Assembly (NCBI GenBank): GCA_016182975.1
Contig: JACPFJ010000015.1
Coordinates: 11,052-61,694, forward strand
Direction of reading: 5' to 3'
Source of the DNA: Deltaproteobacteria bacterium
GTDB lineage: Bacteria; Desulfobacterota; Desulfuromonadia; Geobacterales; Pseudopelobacteraceae
DNA length: 50,643 nucleotides
The notes below the pieces were generated by a model. The model had not been told where the DNA came from, ran no database searches, and saw nothing but the letters and a program-made list of their open reading frames with translations. The position numbers and the translations under genes are program-made. Shown here piece after piece: positions 32,248 through 41,322 of this stretch (its first letter is position 1; each line of letters begins with the position of its first letter).

Positions 32248-32748
32248 ATGAACCGTCGCGGCTTCACCCTGATAGAGATCGTCGTGGTGCTGGCCATCAT
32301 TGCCATGGTGATGCTGCTGGTCCTCCCGCGCCTCCCCTCATCGGAGAGCGAAAATCTGAAGATCTCGGCGCGTACCCTGGGCGCAACCCTGCGCTACATG
32401 CAGGAGAGGGCCGCCACCGCCAGGACGACCTACTACCTGCGCCTGGAACCGGGAACGGACAGTGTGAAGGTGCTGGAGAGGGCGGCCGACGGGAGCGAGA
32501 AGGAGCCCGGCGACCCCCTGCTGCAACAGCGGCCGGTCAAGGAAGGGATCGTGGTGGCGGACGTGGTCATCCCGCGCCTCGGCCAGGTGAACGACGGGCA
32601 GTTGCGGCTGGACGTGGGCATGGGGGGGCTGAGGGATTTTGTCATCATACACCTCCGCTCGGCGGAGGGGGGCTTCTGGACGGTGATGGCCTTTCCCTCC
32701 GGCGGCAAGGTCAAGGTCTACCAGGGGTACCAGGAGGAGGCGCTGTGA
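32248..32748 (+). CDS. gspH: Type II secretion minor pseudopilin GspH
   Basis: 166 residues. The prepilin leader MNRRG is followed by FTLIEIVVVLAIIAMVM, with the Glu5 of the mature protein, and would be cut by prepilin peptidase. The C-terminal domain is predicted beta-rich, as in GspH/FimT. It is the first gene of a seven-gene overlapping block; GspG is an alternative, but the length and order favour GspH. Its stop overlaps the gspI start. Confidence 0.85.
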   Translation: MNRRGFTLIEIVVVLAIIAMVMLLVLPRLPSSESENLKISARTLGATLRYMQERAATARTTYYLRLEPGTDSVKVLERAADGSEKEPGDPLLQQRPVKEGIVVADVVIPRLGQVNDGQLRLDVGMGGLRDFVIIHLRSAEGGFWTVMAFPSGGKVKVYQGYQEEAL

Positions 32749-33086
32749 GGGGCTTTACCCTGCTGGAGGTAATGGTGGCCCTGGCCATCATGGCGGGCGT
32801 GATCCTGACGGTGCTGGGGACGGTCAACTACCACCTCGCCGTCATCGCCAACGAGCGGGACAACACCGCCCTGACGCTTCTGGCGCGGGCGCGGATGGCC
32901 GAGCTGCAACAGGAACCGTTGCAGCAGAAGAGCGAAGGCACCCTGGCCCCCTTCCATCCCGAGCTGAAGTGGCAGGCAGAACTGCTGCCCACGGAGCTGC
33001 CGGTGCTGCAGAAGCTGGTGGTGCGGGTGCGGCGGGACAGCGACAAGCGGGAGGTGGCGCTTGTGCGCTATGTCATCCCACGATAG
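32745..33086 (+). CDS. gspI: Type II secretion minor pseudopilin GspI
   Basis: 113 residues from a GTG at 32745 that overlaps the gspH stop (GTGA). The leader VRG is followed by FTLLEVMVALAIMAGVI, a pseudopilin N terminus with Glu5. The size is right for GspI, which with GspJ and GspK forms the pseudopilus tip. It overlaps gspJ by 17 bases. Confidence 0.87.
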   Translation: MRGFTLLEVMVALAIMAGVILTVLGTVNYHLAVIANERDNTALTLLARARMAELQQEPLQQKSEGTLAPFHPELKWQAELLPTELPVLQKLVVRVRRDSDKREVALVRYVIPR

Positions 33087-33684
33087 CAGGGGCTTCACCC
33101 TCCTTGAGCTGCTGATCGCCCTGGTTCTGCTGGGTATCCTCACCGGGGCGCTCTACGGGAGCTACTTCGCCGTCACCCGGGCCAGGGACAGGGCGGCCGA
33201 AGGGATGGAGGCGCGGCGTGAGCTCGGGGCGACCCTCGACCTCCTGCGCCGGGAGTTCGCCTCGGCGGTGTTTGCGAGCGGCGACAAGCGGCTCCGTTTC
33301 GTGGTGGAGGACCGGGACAACTTCGGCAAGCCGGCCTCCAGCCTGGAACTGACCACCCTGGCGCCGCCATCGGGACAGCCGCGCAAGGAGTCCGGCATCA
33401 TCAACGTTCAGTACCGCATTGCGGAGAGAGATAAGAGGCTGGTCCTGACGCGCCGAGAACAGGATCAACTGTTCGACTCGGTCACCGTGCCGGTTTACCC
33501 GCAGATGGAGCGGATCAGCGCCTTTCTGGTGGAGTGCTACGACGGCTCGAAGTGGCTCAGGAGCTGGGATACGGCCATCAATCCCGGCCTGCCAAAGCGG
33601 CTGCGCATCACGGTGCAGGTCGAGGAGCAGGGCAAGACGGTGGAGTTCACGGTCTACTCCAAGCCGGAGGCGCCCGGTCAATGA
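33070..33684 (+). CDS. gspJ: Type II secretion minor pseudopilin GspJ
   Basis: 204 residues. The leader MSSHDSRG precedes FTLLELLIALVLLGILTG. The body has the GspJ pattern (ARDRAAEGMEARRELGATLDLLRREF near residues 35-60). ATG 33070 is preferred over a TTG nine bases earlier. It overlaps gspI at its start and gspK at its stop. Confidence 0.88.
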   Translation: MSSHDSRGFTLLELLIALVLLGILTGALYGSYFAVTRARDRAAEGMEARRELGATLDLLRREFASAVFASGDKRLRFVVEDRDNFGKPASSLELTTLAPPSGQPRKESGIINVQYRIAERDKRLVLTRREQDQLFDSVTVPVYPQMERISAFLVECYDGSKWLRSWDTAINPGLPKRLRITVQVEEQGKTVEFTVYSKPEAPGQ

Positions 33685-34595
33685 GGGGCGAGAAGGGCTT
33701 TGCCCTGGTCCTGACGCTGGTGGTGACCGCCCTGATGGTGGCGGTGGCGGCGGAACTGGTCCACCAGGTCTACGTGGATACCTCGCTCAGCCGCGGCTTC
33801 CGCGACGGCCAGCAGGCCTCGCTGCTGGCGGAGTCTGGCATCGAGGGCGGCACCAAGCTGCTGCAGACCTTCCTTGAAAACAAGACGTACAGCTCGCTCT
33901 CGGACCAGTGGGCCAAGCCTTTCCGCCTGGACGACGAGACCGGGAGCATCGAGATCACCACCGAGGATGAGAACGGCAAGATCAACCTCAACGGGCTGAT
34001 ACAGCAAAACGAGGAGTTCGAGCCCTTCACCCTGGAGGCCTTGAAGCGCCTGGGGAGACGGCTGCAGGTCCCGGATGACGTCTGGGGCGCCCTGGCGGAC
34101 TGGCTGGACCCAAACGAGCTGCCTCGTTCGGGAGGCGCGGAGGCGCCCTACTACAAGACCCTGAAGCCCCCCTATACACCCCGCAACGGGGCATTGAAGA
34201 CCGTGGCCGAGTTGTCGCTGGTCAGGGGGTTCACGCCGGAGATCGTCGCCTTGCTGCGGCCGTTCGTGACGATTTATGCCGAACAGCCAGGGACTCTGCT
34301 GTCGCGGGTAAACATCAACACCGCCCCCAAGGAGGTCCTCACGGCGCTGGACGACCGGATCGACGACCGTATGGCCGAGCGGATTCTCGAGGAGCGCCGG
34401 CTGAGACCGTTCCAGTCGGTTGGCGAGCTGTCGCGGGTAGACGCCCAACTGGTCAATTTGCTTGCGGCGAGGGCAGTCACCATAGGAGGCGTCTACAGGA
34501 TCACCTCCGTGGCGCGGGTGAAGGAGACGGCCAGGACGGTGGAGGCGGTGGTGCTGTTGAGCGGGGGAAAGAGGCTTTCCTGGCAGGAATATTAA
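33681..34595 (+). CDS. gspK: Type II secretion minor pseudopilin GspK
   Basis: 304 residues. The leader MRGEKG precedes FALVLTLVVTALMVAV; it lacks the Glu5 of ordinary pseudopilins, as is known for GspK, the tip cap. The T2SSK helical domain includes DDVWGALADWLDPNE (about 134-148) and VNINTAPKEVL (about 213-223). ATGA overlap with gspJ. Confidence 0.9.
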   Translation: MRGEKGFALVLTLVVTALMVAVAAELVHQVYVDTSLSRGFRDGQQASLLAESGIEGGTKLLQTFLENKTYSSLSDQWAKPFRLDDETGSIEITTEDENGKINLNGLIQQNEEFEPFTLEALKRLGRRLQVPDDVWGALADWLDPNELPRSGGAEAPYYKTLKPPYTPRNGALKTVAELSLVRGFTPEIVALLRPFVTIYAEQPGTLLSRVNINTAPKEVLTALDDRIDDRMAERILEERRLRPFQSVGELSRVDAQLVNLLAARAVTIGGVYRITSVARVKETARTVEAVVLLSGGKRLSWQEY

Positions 34596-34608
34596 CCAGA
34601 GGTTTTGC

Positions 34609-35922
34609 ATGGAATATCTGATAATCCAGGTCGATGCGAGCCGGGTGACCGCCGGCCGGTTCGGCGTCTCCGGGCGCTCCGTCACCCTGGCCGGCGCGGC
34701 CTCGTTCGAGTTGGGAGAGGAGCAGGGGCTCTCCGCCGTGGCCGCCCGGATCGCCGAGGGAAGCAGCGGCTCGCCGCGCGTCGTGCTCTGCCTCTCCCCG
34801 GCGCTGTTCGCCCAGCGCCCCGTGGAGCTGCCGCTCACCGACCTGCGCAAGGTGCGCGAGGTCCTGCCGGCGCATCTGCAGGGCGAGATCGCCCTGCCGG
34901 TCGAGGAGACGGTCTTTGACGCGCTCCCGGCAGGGGAGGGGAAATTCCTGGCGCTGTGGGCCAAGCGGACGGACATCGCCCATGCCGTCACGTTCTTCAG
35001 GGACGCCGGCATCGAGCCGCAGGTCGTCACGGCGGCCCCCTTTGCCTGGCCCTTCCTCCCCGGTCTCGCCGGCGACTGCGCCGTGTGTGACGGGAGCGCC
35101 CTGGGGGTCATCGCCCAGGGGCGCCTCGCGTTCGTCCGCGCCATCAACGGCCCGGAGCAGGGGAGGCTGTTGGCCTCGACCCTCTCGGCCCTGGAACTGT
35201 CCGGCATGACGCTCCCTCCCCGCTTGCTGGTATTCGGCGAACCGGCCGCGGAGCTTGCCGCCCTGGAAGGGCTCCCCTTGGCGCCGGAAAGGCTGGAGCT
35301 GCCTGAGGACCTGGCGCCCCTGTTCAGGACGGAGGAGGCCTTTCAGCAACTGTCCGGGTTGTACGCCGTGGCGCGCGCCTGCCATGCCGGCGCGTTGCCC
35401 GACTTCCGTCGCGGAGAGCTGGCCTGGACGGCCGGCGACGTCAAGGTGCGCAGGAAACTGCTCCTGACCGCCCTCCTTGCCGGGGTGGCGGTGCTGCTCC
35501 TCTTCACCCTGAAAGGGTTGCAGTACCGCGCGGCCCGCGCCGACCTGGCCTCGCTGAACGCCTCGATCACCGCCATCTACCGGGAGATATTTCCCACGCG
35601 GACCAAGGCGGTCGATGAGCTGGCCGAGGTCAAGGGGGAGATCAGAAAGCTGGCCGGGGTGGAGAGCTCCGGCGGCTTTCTGGACGTGCTGAAAAGGCTG
35701 GCCGAGGCCAAGGGGACCAGCATCAACGGCCTCTTCGAGGCCGAACTGGAGGGAGGCGCCCTGCGGATCAAGGGGGATGCCCGCTCGGCCCAGGCGGTCA
35801 ACGAGTTCAAGGCCAGCCTGGCCCCCCTGATGGCGAACGTGGAGCTGGGTGAGGTCAAGAGCCGCCCCGACGGTACGGTGACCTTCGCGCTTACCGGCAC
35901 GCTCAAGGAGGTGCGCAAATGA
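34609..35922 (+). CDS. gspL: Type II secretion protein GspL
   Basis: 437 residues. The N-terminal cytoplasmic part has an actin-like/PilM fold (LIIQVDASRVTAGRFG at the start). One membrane segment KLLLTALLAGVAVLLLF lies at about 284-300, followed by a periplasmic ferredoxin-like domain. It links the GspE ATPase to the inner-membrane platform. It starts 13 bases after gspK and overlaps gspM by four bases. Confidence 0.87.
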   Translation: MEYLIIQVDASRVTAGRFGVSGRSVTLAGAASFELGEEQGLSAVAARIAEGSSGSPRVVLCLSPALFAQRPVELPLTDLRKVREVLPAHLQGEIALPVEETVFDALPAGEGKFLALWAKRTDIAHAVTFFRDAGIEPQVVTAAPFAWPFLPGLAGDCAVCDGSALGVIAQGRLAFVRAINGPEQGRLLASTLSALELSGMTLPPRLLVFGEPAAELAALEGLPLAPERLELPEDLAPLFRTEEAFQQLSGLYAVARACHAGALPDFRRGELAWTAGDVKVRRKLLLTALLAGVAVLLLFTLKGLQYRAARADLASLNASITAIYREIFPTRTKAVDELAEVKGEIRKLAGVESSGGFLDVLKRLAEAKGTSINGLFEAELEGGALRIKGDARSAQAVNEFKASLAPLMANVELGEVKSRPDGTVTFALTGTLKEVRK

Positions 35923-36467
35923 GATTCCTCACGGAAGCGCTCGACCGCTGGCGCGCCCTTGACAGCCGCGTCCGCCTGTGGGCCGGTTATGGCCTGATCG
36001 CGCTCCTGGCGATCGCGATCTTATGGTCCGCCCTGGCCGAGCGCACGGCGGCCCTGGAGCGCAAACGCGCGGCCCGCGAGGCGGTGCTGAAGGAGCTGCT
36101 CCCGCTCAAGGTGGCCTACCGCACCGCCAAGCAGTCGGCGGACATGCTGGCGGGGCGGATGGCGTCCTTGCGTCCCGATGATTCCCCGGCCAGGGTCATC
36201 GAAGAGATCGGCATCAAGGGGAAGGGTCTCAAGATCGCACCGCTCAAGGGGGAGGAGCGCAGGGGCATCATCGAGGACGCCGCCGAGGTGCGCATCGAGG
36301 GGCTGACGCTCAATGAGGCGCTCAACCTGGTCTACCGCCTGGAGAAGGGGAGCCGGCCGCTGGCGGTGAAGAAGGCCAACCTGCGGGTGCGTTTCGACGA
36401 CCCCTCGCGCTGCGACCTGATCCTCTCCCTGGCCCTGCTGAAACCGGCCGCCGGACAGGCCAAATGA
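35919..36467 (+). CDS. gspM: Type II secretion protein GspM
   Basis: 182 residues. A single N-terminal membrane segment (about 20-40, YGLIALLAIAILWSALA) is followed by a charged coiled coil (ERKRAAREAVLKELLPLK) and a small periplasmic domain. This is the GspM layout and position. It overlaps gspL and gspN by four bases each. Confidence 0.85.
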   Translation: MRFLTEALDRWRALDSRVRLWAGYGLIALLAIAILWSALAERTAALERKRAAREAVLKELLPLKVAYRTAKQSADMLAGRMASLRPDDSPARVIEEIGIKGKGLKIAPLKGEERRGIIEDAAEVRIEGLTLNEALNLVYRLEKGSRPLAVKKANLRVRFDDPSRCDLILSLALLKPAAGQAK

Positions 36468-37306
36468 TGGCTTGGCAGCGCCTGTTGCGGCTCGCCGGCC
36501 TCATTGCGGCCGGGGTTGCCCTTTTTCTCTTCTTCACCTACCTCCTCTTTCCCACCGCACGGATCGACGCCGTCATCAACCGGTTGCTGGCCACCCAGGG
36601 GCTGTCGCTCTCGCCCGGCGCCAGCAAGACCATCCTCCCCGGCCTGGCGTGGAACAACCTGCTCCTCTCCTCCGACCAGGGCGCGCTGCTCAGTTGCGAC
36701 CTCCTGAAGGTGCGGCTCGGATTGCTGCCGCTCCTGACGGGCAGGGTGGCGCTCGGCGCCGCGGCAGCCATCGGGACCGGCCGGCTGGAGCTGGAGTACG
36801 GCCTGACCGGCAGCAAGGCCCTTGAACTCCATGCCCAGGGCATCAGCCTGGCCGAGATCCCCTTCTTCAAGACGGTGCTGGGGGCCAGGGCCGGCGGCGC
36901 CCTCTGGAGCGAGGGGGTCCTGACGCGCGCTCCCAAGGGGGTGAACGGCGAGTTGAAGCTGGAGGTAAAGCAACTGGAGTTCGCCGGGGTGAAACTGGGG
37001 GGCTTTCCGCTCCCCGACGCCGCCAACCTGCGTTCCCAGGGGATGGTGCGGGTCACGAACGGCGCTGCCCGCCTGGAGAGTTTCACGCTGGAGGGGGAGG
37101 GTATCTACATGCGCCTCTCGGGCGACCTCCCCAGCGGGGCAAGCGCCGCCACAACTCCGCTCAACCTGGCGCTGGAGATCATGCCCAAGGCGGAGTTCCT
37201 GGAGAGGCAGAAGCTGGTCTTCATGCTGCTGGCCAAGTTCACGGTCTCCCCCGGCGTCTACAAGGTGCCGATCAGGGGGACGCTTTTGAAGCCGGAGATT
37301 ATGTAA
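36464..37306 (+). CDS. gspN: Type II secretion protein GspN
   Basis: 280 residues. The N-terminal membrane anchor (about 7-28, LAGLIAAGVALFLFFTYLLF) is followed by a beta-rich AsmA-like repeat body (for example ALGAAAAIGTGRLELEYG and LEGEGIYMRLSGDLPSG). Position and fold fit GspN, which is optional in many systems. It is the last gene of the gspH-N block. The genes gspC, D, E, F and G are not in the window. Confidence 0.8.
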   Translation: MMAWQRLLRLAGLIAAGVALFLFFTYLLFPTARIDAVINRLLATQGLSLSPGASKTILPGLAWNNLLLSSDQGALLSCDLLKVRLGLLPLLTGRVALGAAAAIGTGRLELEYGLTGSKALELHAQGISLAEIPFFKTVLGARAGGALWSEGVLTRAPKGVNGELKLEVKQLEFAGVKLGGFPLPDAANLRSQGMVRVTNGAARLESFTLEGEGIYMRLSGDLPSGASAATTPLNLALEIMPKAEFLERQKLVFMLLAKFTVSPGVYKVPIRGTLLKPEIM

Positions 37307-37438
37307 TGGAATGTTGAAATGCATTGACCCGCGCATAGCTTGAATCATGAGAATAGCGCTGCTTCGTGCTGATCCGTGCCGTCGGCCTGGGGCCGTTCGC
37401 AGCGAAGTTTTTTATGTCAGCACAGAAATGACTTCTCA

Positions 37439-37463
37439 ATTTATCACCATTGTTGTGGTAAAT
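37439..37463. promoter_or_regulatory. Inverted repeat upstream of hsdM
   Basis: ATTTATCAC (37439-37447) and GTGGTAAAT (37455-37463) pair with one G-T, 7-nt spacer, 19 bases before the hsdM start. It is a plausible operator for the restriction operon. Confidence 0.45.
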
Positions 37464-37482
37464 CATCACACAGAAAGAATCC

Positions 37483-39447
37483 ATGCAAAACCATTCCGAA
37501 ATCGCCGAATTTCTCTGGAAGATTGCCGACCTTATCAAAGACGATTACGACGCAAAGGATTACGAGGACGTCATCCTCCCCTTCACACTGTTGCGCCGTC
37601 TCGATTGCGTGCTGTTCCCCACCCGGCAGGCGGTGCGTGATGCGGCGGAGAAGTACAGGACCGTACCGGAGAATACCCGCGACGCCCTGTTGATGAGGGC
37701 TGCCGGGCAGCGTTTCTACAACACCTCGGAATATTCCCTGGACGAACTGATCAAGCGGCCCGCCGACATTGCCCAGAATTTCAGCGCCTATCTGGCCGGT
37801 TTTTCCACCAACGTCAAGGACATCCTCTACAACTTTTCCGGCGGCGAGGAGAAGGGCCTAAGCCCCATCTACGAAACCCTTGTCCGTAAACGGTTGATCT
37901 TGAAGATCACCCACTCCTTTGCCGAGGCCGACCTTTCGATCGAAACCGTTGACAACCACGGCATGGGAACCATCTTCGAATACCTGATCCGCAAGTTCAA
38001 GGAGGCCAGCAACGAGGCCGCCGGGCAGTTCTACACCCCCCGCGACATCATCCGGCTGATGGTGAAGCTGATGTTCGAGCCGGACCGGGCCAAGCTGGCC
38101 AAGGAGAGCCTGGTCGGCATCTATGACCCTGCATGCGGTACCGGCGGCATGCTGACCATTGCCAAGGAACACCTGCTGGCCGCCGTCAATCCCGGCCTTG
38201 AGGTTTATATCTATGGCCAGGAGTTGAACGAAAAGACCTACGCCATCTGCAAGGCCGACATGCTGATGAAGGGGGAAGACCCGGAAAACATCAAGCGGGA
38301 GAATACCCTCTCCCACGACCTGCTCCCCGGCAAGCAGTTCAACTACATGCTCTCCAATCCCCCCTTCGGCAAGGATTGGAAGAACATCCGCGATGAGATA
38401 GAGGCCGAACACAAGAAGGGCGCGGCGGGACGCTATGCCCCCGGCCTGCCAGACGTGGGGGACGGAGCCATGCTGTTCCTCCTGCACAAGCTCTCCAAGA
38501 TGGCCCCCCAGGGTTCCAAGATCGGACTCATCTTCAACGGTTCACCGCTGTTCAACGGCGACGCCGGCAGCGGCCCCAGCAACATCCGCCGCCACATCCT
38601 GGAAAACGACTGGCTCGACGCCATCGTGGCCCTGCCCAACGACCTGTTCTACAATACCGGTATCGCCACCTATATCTGGCTGATCAATAACCGCAAGCCC
38701 CTGGCGCGGCGCGGCAAGGTGCAGCTAATCAACGCCACCGGGCCTGATTTTTCCACCTCGCTGCGTCGCAATCTGGGGAAAAAACGGGTGGAGATCAGCG
38801 AAGAGCAGTCCGCCGCTGTTCTCGCCATCTACCAGGCATTCGAGGCAAACGGCCTCAGCAAGATTTTCGCTACCACGGATTTCGGCTACTCCAAGGTCTG
38901 CGTGGAGCGCCCCTTGCGGCTGCGTTACGACCTGACCGCTGAGCAGCGCCGCCTGTTGAGCCTCGATGCCGCCGTGCTCAAGTTGAAGGACGAACGGGCC
39001 GGACAGCTTGCCGGGGCGCTGGATGCCTTGGAGCAGCAGGCCCCGTGGAACAACGACACCCTCTTCTTTGCCGCTCTGGACAAGGCCCTGCCGTGGAAGC
39101 TCACCGCCGGCCTTACCAAGATAATCCGCGCCGTTCTTGGCGTGCGGGACGAGAACGCGGAACCGGTGCTGGATGGCGACGGCCAGCCGGTGCCGGACAG
39201 CGAACTGCGGGATTACGAGAATGTGCCGCTGAAGGAGGATATCGACGTCTACTTCCAGCGCGAGGTGCTGCCCCATGTGCCCGATGCCTGGATGGACCGG
39301 GGCAAGGACAAGATCGGCTACGAGATCAGCTTCACCCGCTATTTCTACGAGTACATGCCGTTGCGCTCCACCGAGGAGATCGGGGCAGAACTGATGGCGC
39401 TGGATGAGGAGACGGAGAATTTGTTGCGGGAGATTGTACGGGGATGA
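37483..39447 (+). CDS. hsdM: Type I restriction-modification methyltransferase subunit
   Basis: 654 residues. It is the N6-adenine methyltransferase that acts with HsdS. The N-terminal HsdM domain (1-140) precedes the SAM motif DPACGTGGML (about 215-224) and the catalytic motif NPPFGKDW (about 292-299). The final 200 residues are a charged extension. ATG 37483 gives the typical start, HSEIAEFLWKIADLI. The stop overlaps the hsdS start by four bases. The operon is hsdM-hsdS-AlbA_2-hsdR. Confidence 0.95.
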   Translation: MQNHSEIAEFLWKIADLIKDDYDAKDYEDVILPFTLLRRLDCVLFPTRQAVRDAAEKYRTVPENTRDALLMRAAGQRFYNTSEYSLDELIKRPADIAQNFSAYLAGFSTNVKDILYNFSGGEEKGLSPIYETLVRKRLILKITHSFAEADLSIETVDNHGMGTIFEYLIRKFKEASNEAAGQFYTPRDIIRLMVKLMFEPDRAKLAKESLVGIYDPACGTGGMLTIAKEHLLAAVNPGLEVYIYGQELNEKTYAICKADMLMKGEDPENIKRENTLSHDLLPGKQFNYMLSNPPFGKDWKNIRDEIEAEHKKGAAGRYAPGLPDVGDGAMLFLLHKLSKMAPQGSKIGLIFNGSPLFNGDAGSGPSNIRRHILENDWLDAIVALPNDLFYNTGIATYIWLINNRKPLARRGKVQLINATGPDFSTSLRRNLGKKRVEISEEQSAAVLAIYQAFEANGLSKIFATTDFGYSKVCVERPLRLRYDLTAEQRRLLSLDAAVLKLKDERAGQLAGALDALEQQAPWNNDTLFFAALDKALPWKLTAGLTKIIRAVLGVRDENAEPVLDGDGQPVPDSELRDYENVPLKEDIDVYFQREVLPHVPDAWMDRGKDKIGYEISFTRYFYEYMPLRSTEEIGAELMALDEETENLLREIVRG

Positions 39448-41318
39448 TTCGCCTAAAGTACCTCACATCAGTGAATCCGTCTTTGCCGTGTAACTGTGTA
39501 CCGTTGCCAAATGATGAAGTTTCTTTTTTACCAATGGAACGTATTGGTGAAAATGGTGAACTGGATTTGTCATTGGTACGTCCAGCGAAGGAGATTTCAC
39601 AAGGCTATACGGCGATGCTTGATGGCGATGTCGTTGTCGCCAAGATCACGCCATGCTTCGAAAATGGCAAAGGTGCGCTTTGCAAAGATTTGCAAGGTGG
39701 CGTCGGCTTCGGAACAACCGAATTGATTGTACTTCGCGCCAAGCAGAAAACCGCCCCGCGTTTCCTCTACTGGCTTACTCGTAGTCATGAGTTCCGTAAG
39801 TGGGGTGAAGCAGAAATGATCGGTTCTGCTGGGCAGAAGCGTGTCACCGAGGGGTTTGTTTCAAATTTTCGTTCTACAGAGCTGTCACCTTCTCTTCAAC
39901 GCCGCATCGCCGCCTACTTGGACGAGCAGACCGCGAAGATTGACCGGCTGATGGTAATGCGGCGGCGGCAGATGGAGTTGTTGAAGGAACAGCGGGCGGC
40001 GCTCATCCAGCAGGCCGTTACCCGTGGACTCAACCCCGCTGCCCCCATGAGGGATTCCGGCATCCCATGGCTGGGGGAGGTTCCGGCGCATTGGGAGGTG
40101 AAACGGCTTAGATTCATCATCGAGAATGGCTTGGTTAATGGTCTATTTAAAAAAAATGACCAATTTGGCTCAGGAGCTAAGCTGGTAAACGTTTTTGATA
40201 TATACCGAGACGACTTTATTGTAGACATTGAAAATTTGGAACGTGTCGAAGTTAGCAAGGCTGAAAAGAATTCATTTTCTGTCGAGCAAGGAGATCTATT
40301 TTTTGTTCGTTCTTCACTCAAAGCAGAGGGAATTGCACGTGCTGCGTGTATGGGTTTTGTTACCGAATCTACAGTATATGAATGTCATTTAGTAAAAGCA
40401 CGCCCGAAGAAATCAAAGATAAATCCAATATTTTTGTCTCTCTTCTTAAATATTAATCTTGTCAGATCGCGTCTTATTTCACTTTCAAAGACTACGACAA
40501 TGACAACTATTGAGCAGATGAAACTGGCCGATATTGAAGTACCCATATTGCCGTTAAACGAGCAGAAATCCATTCTAGATTTCATTGTCAGCGAAAATTC
40601 AAAATTTGAAGCACTCCATGCGTCTTACACCCGCCAACTCACCCTCCTCGCCGAATATCGCACCGCCCTGATCCACGAATGCGTGACCGGCAAGCGTCTC
40701 GTCACGCAACGGACCGAAGTGGAAGCGAGCCCCACAAAGGCGAACGTCCATTTCCTCAGGGCCGTCCTCTGCTCCGAGATAGTTCATCGGCTGCATGAAG
40801 AGCCGACCTTTGGTCGCGTGAAGCTGGAAAAGATCCTATTCCTATCGGAGGCTTACGCGGGAATAGACCTGGAAGGGCACTACCAGCGGGCAGCGGCCGG
40901 GCCTTTCGATAATCGTGCCCTGCGCTCCGCCGAGAGCCAGATTCAAAAGCAAAAGTGGTATCAGCCGGTCAAGGGTGAGAAAGGAACCCGTTATATCCCG
41001 ATGGCGAAGGCAGGGGAACACCGGAAATATTTCTCCCGCTACTGGCCCGAGCAGCAGCCGAAATTCGACCGCATTGTCGATCTGCTGCGCAAGGAAAAAA
41101 CCGAATTCTGCGAGATTGTTGCGACGCTCTTCTCAGCCTGGAAGGATCGGCTCCACTCCGGCCAGCCTTGCGACGATGCCGCACTGGCCGATGAAGTCCT
41201 GACGAATTGGCACCCCAGCAAGCAGCGCATTCCCCGCGAGCACTGGCTGAATGCCCTGGAATGGATGAGGAAGCAGGGTTTGACACCCACCATTGCCACT
41301 TCCCCACCAAAGGAGTGA
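39444..41318 (+). CDS. hsdS: Type I specificity subunit with extra C-terminal domain
   Basis: 624 residues, longer than the usual 400-450. It has target-recognition domain 1 (about 1-145), a coiled-coil conserved region (about 150-195, QRRIAAYLDEQTAKIDRL), recognition domain 2 (about 205-375, starting DSGIPWLGEVPAHWEV) and a second conserved region ending HECVTGKRLVTQ near 423. About 200 more residues follow (424-624) with LEKILFLSEAYAG, AAAGPFDNRAL and a WHPSKQRIPREHWLNALEWM end. I do not know a function for this part; its LEKILF and GPFD spacing is faintly like Panacea/SocA-type domains. The recognition domains are visibly AT-richer than the rest. Confidence 0.9.
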   Translation: MIRLKYLTSVNPSLPCNCVPLPNDEVSFLPMERIGENGELDLSLVRPAKEISQGYTAMLDGDVVVAKITPCFENGKGALCKDLQGGVGFGTTELIVLRAKQKTAPRFLYWLTRSHEFRKWGEAEMIGSAGQKRVTEGFVSNFRSTELSPSLQRRIAAYLDEQTAKIDRLMVMRRRQMELLKEQRAALIQQAVTRGLNPAAPMRDSGIPWLGEVPAHWEVKRLRFIIENGLVNGLFKKNDQFGSGAKLVNVFDIYRDDFIVDIENLERVEVSKAEKNSFSVEQGDLFFVRSSLKAEGIARAACMGFVTESTVYECHLVKARPKKSKINPIFLSLFLNINLVRSRLISLSKTTTMTTIEQMKLADIEVPILPLNEQKSILDFIVSENSKFEALHASYTRQLTLLAEYRTALIHECVTGKRLVTQRTEVEASPTKANVHFLRAVLCSEIVHRLHEEPTFGRVKLEKILFLSEAYAGIDLEGHYQRAAAGPFDNRALRSAESQIQKQKWYQPVKGEKGTRYIPMAKAGEHRKYFSRYWPEQQPKFDRIVDLLRKEKTEFCEIVATLFSAWKDRLHSGQPCDDAALADEVLTNWHPSKQRIPREHWLNALEWMRKQGLTPTIATSPPKE

Positions 41319-41322
41319 TGCC

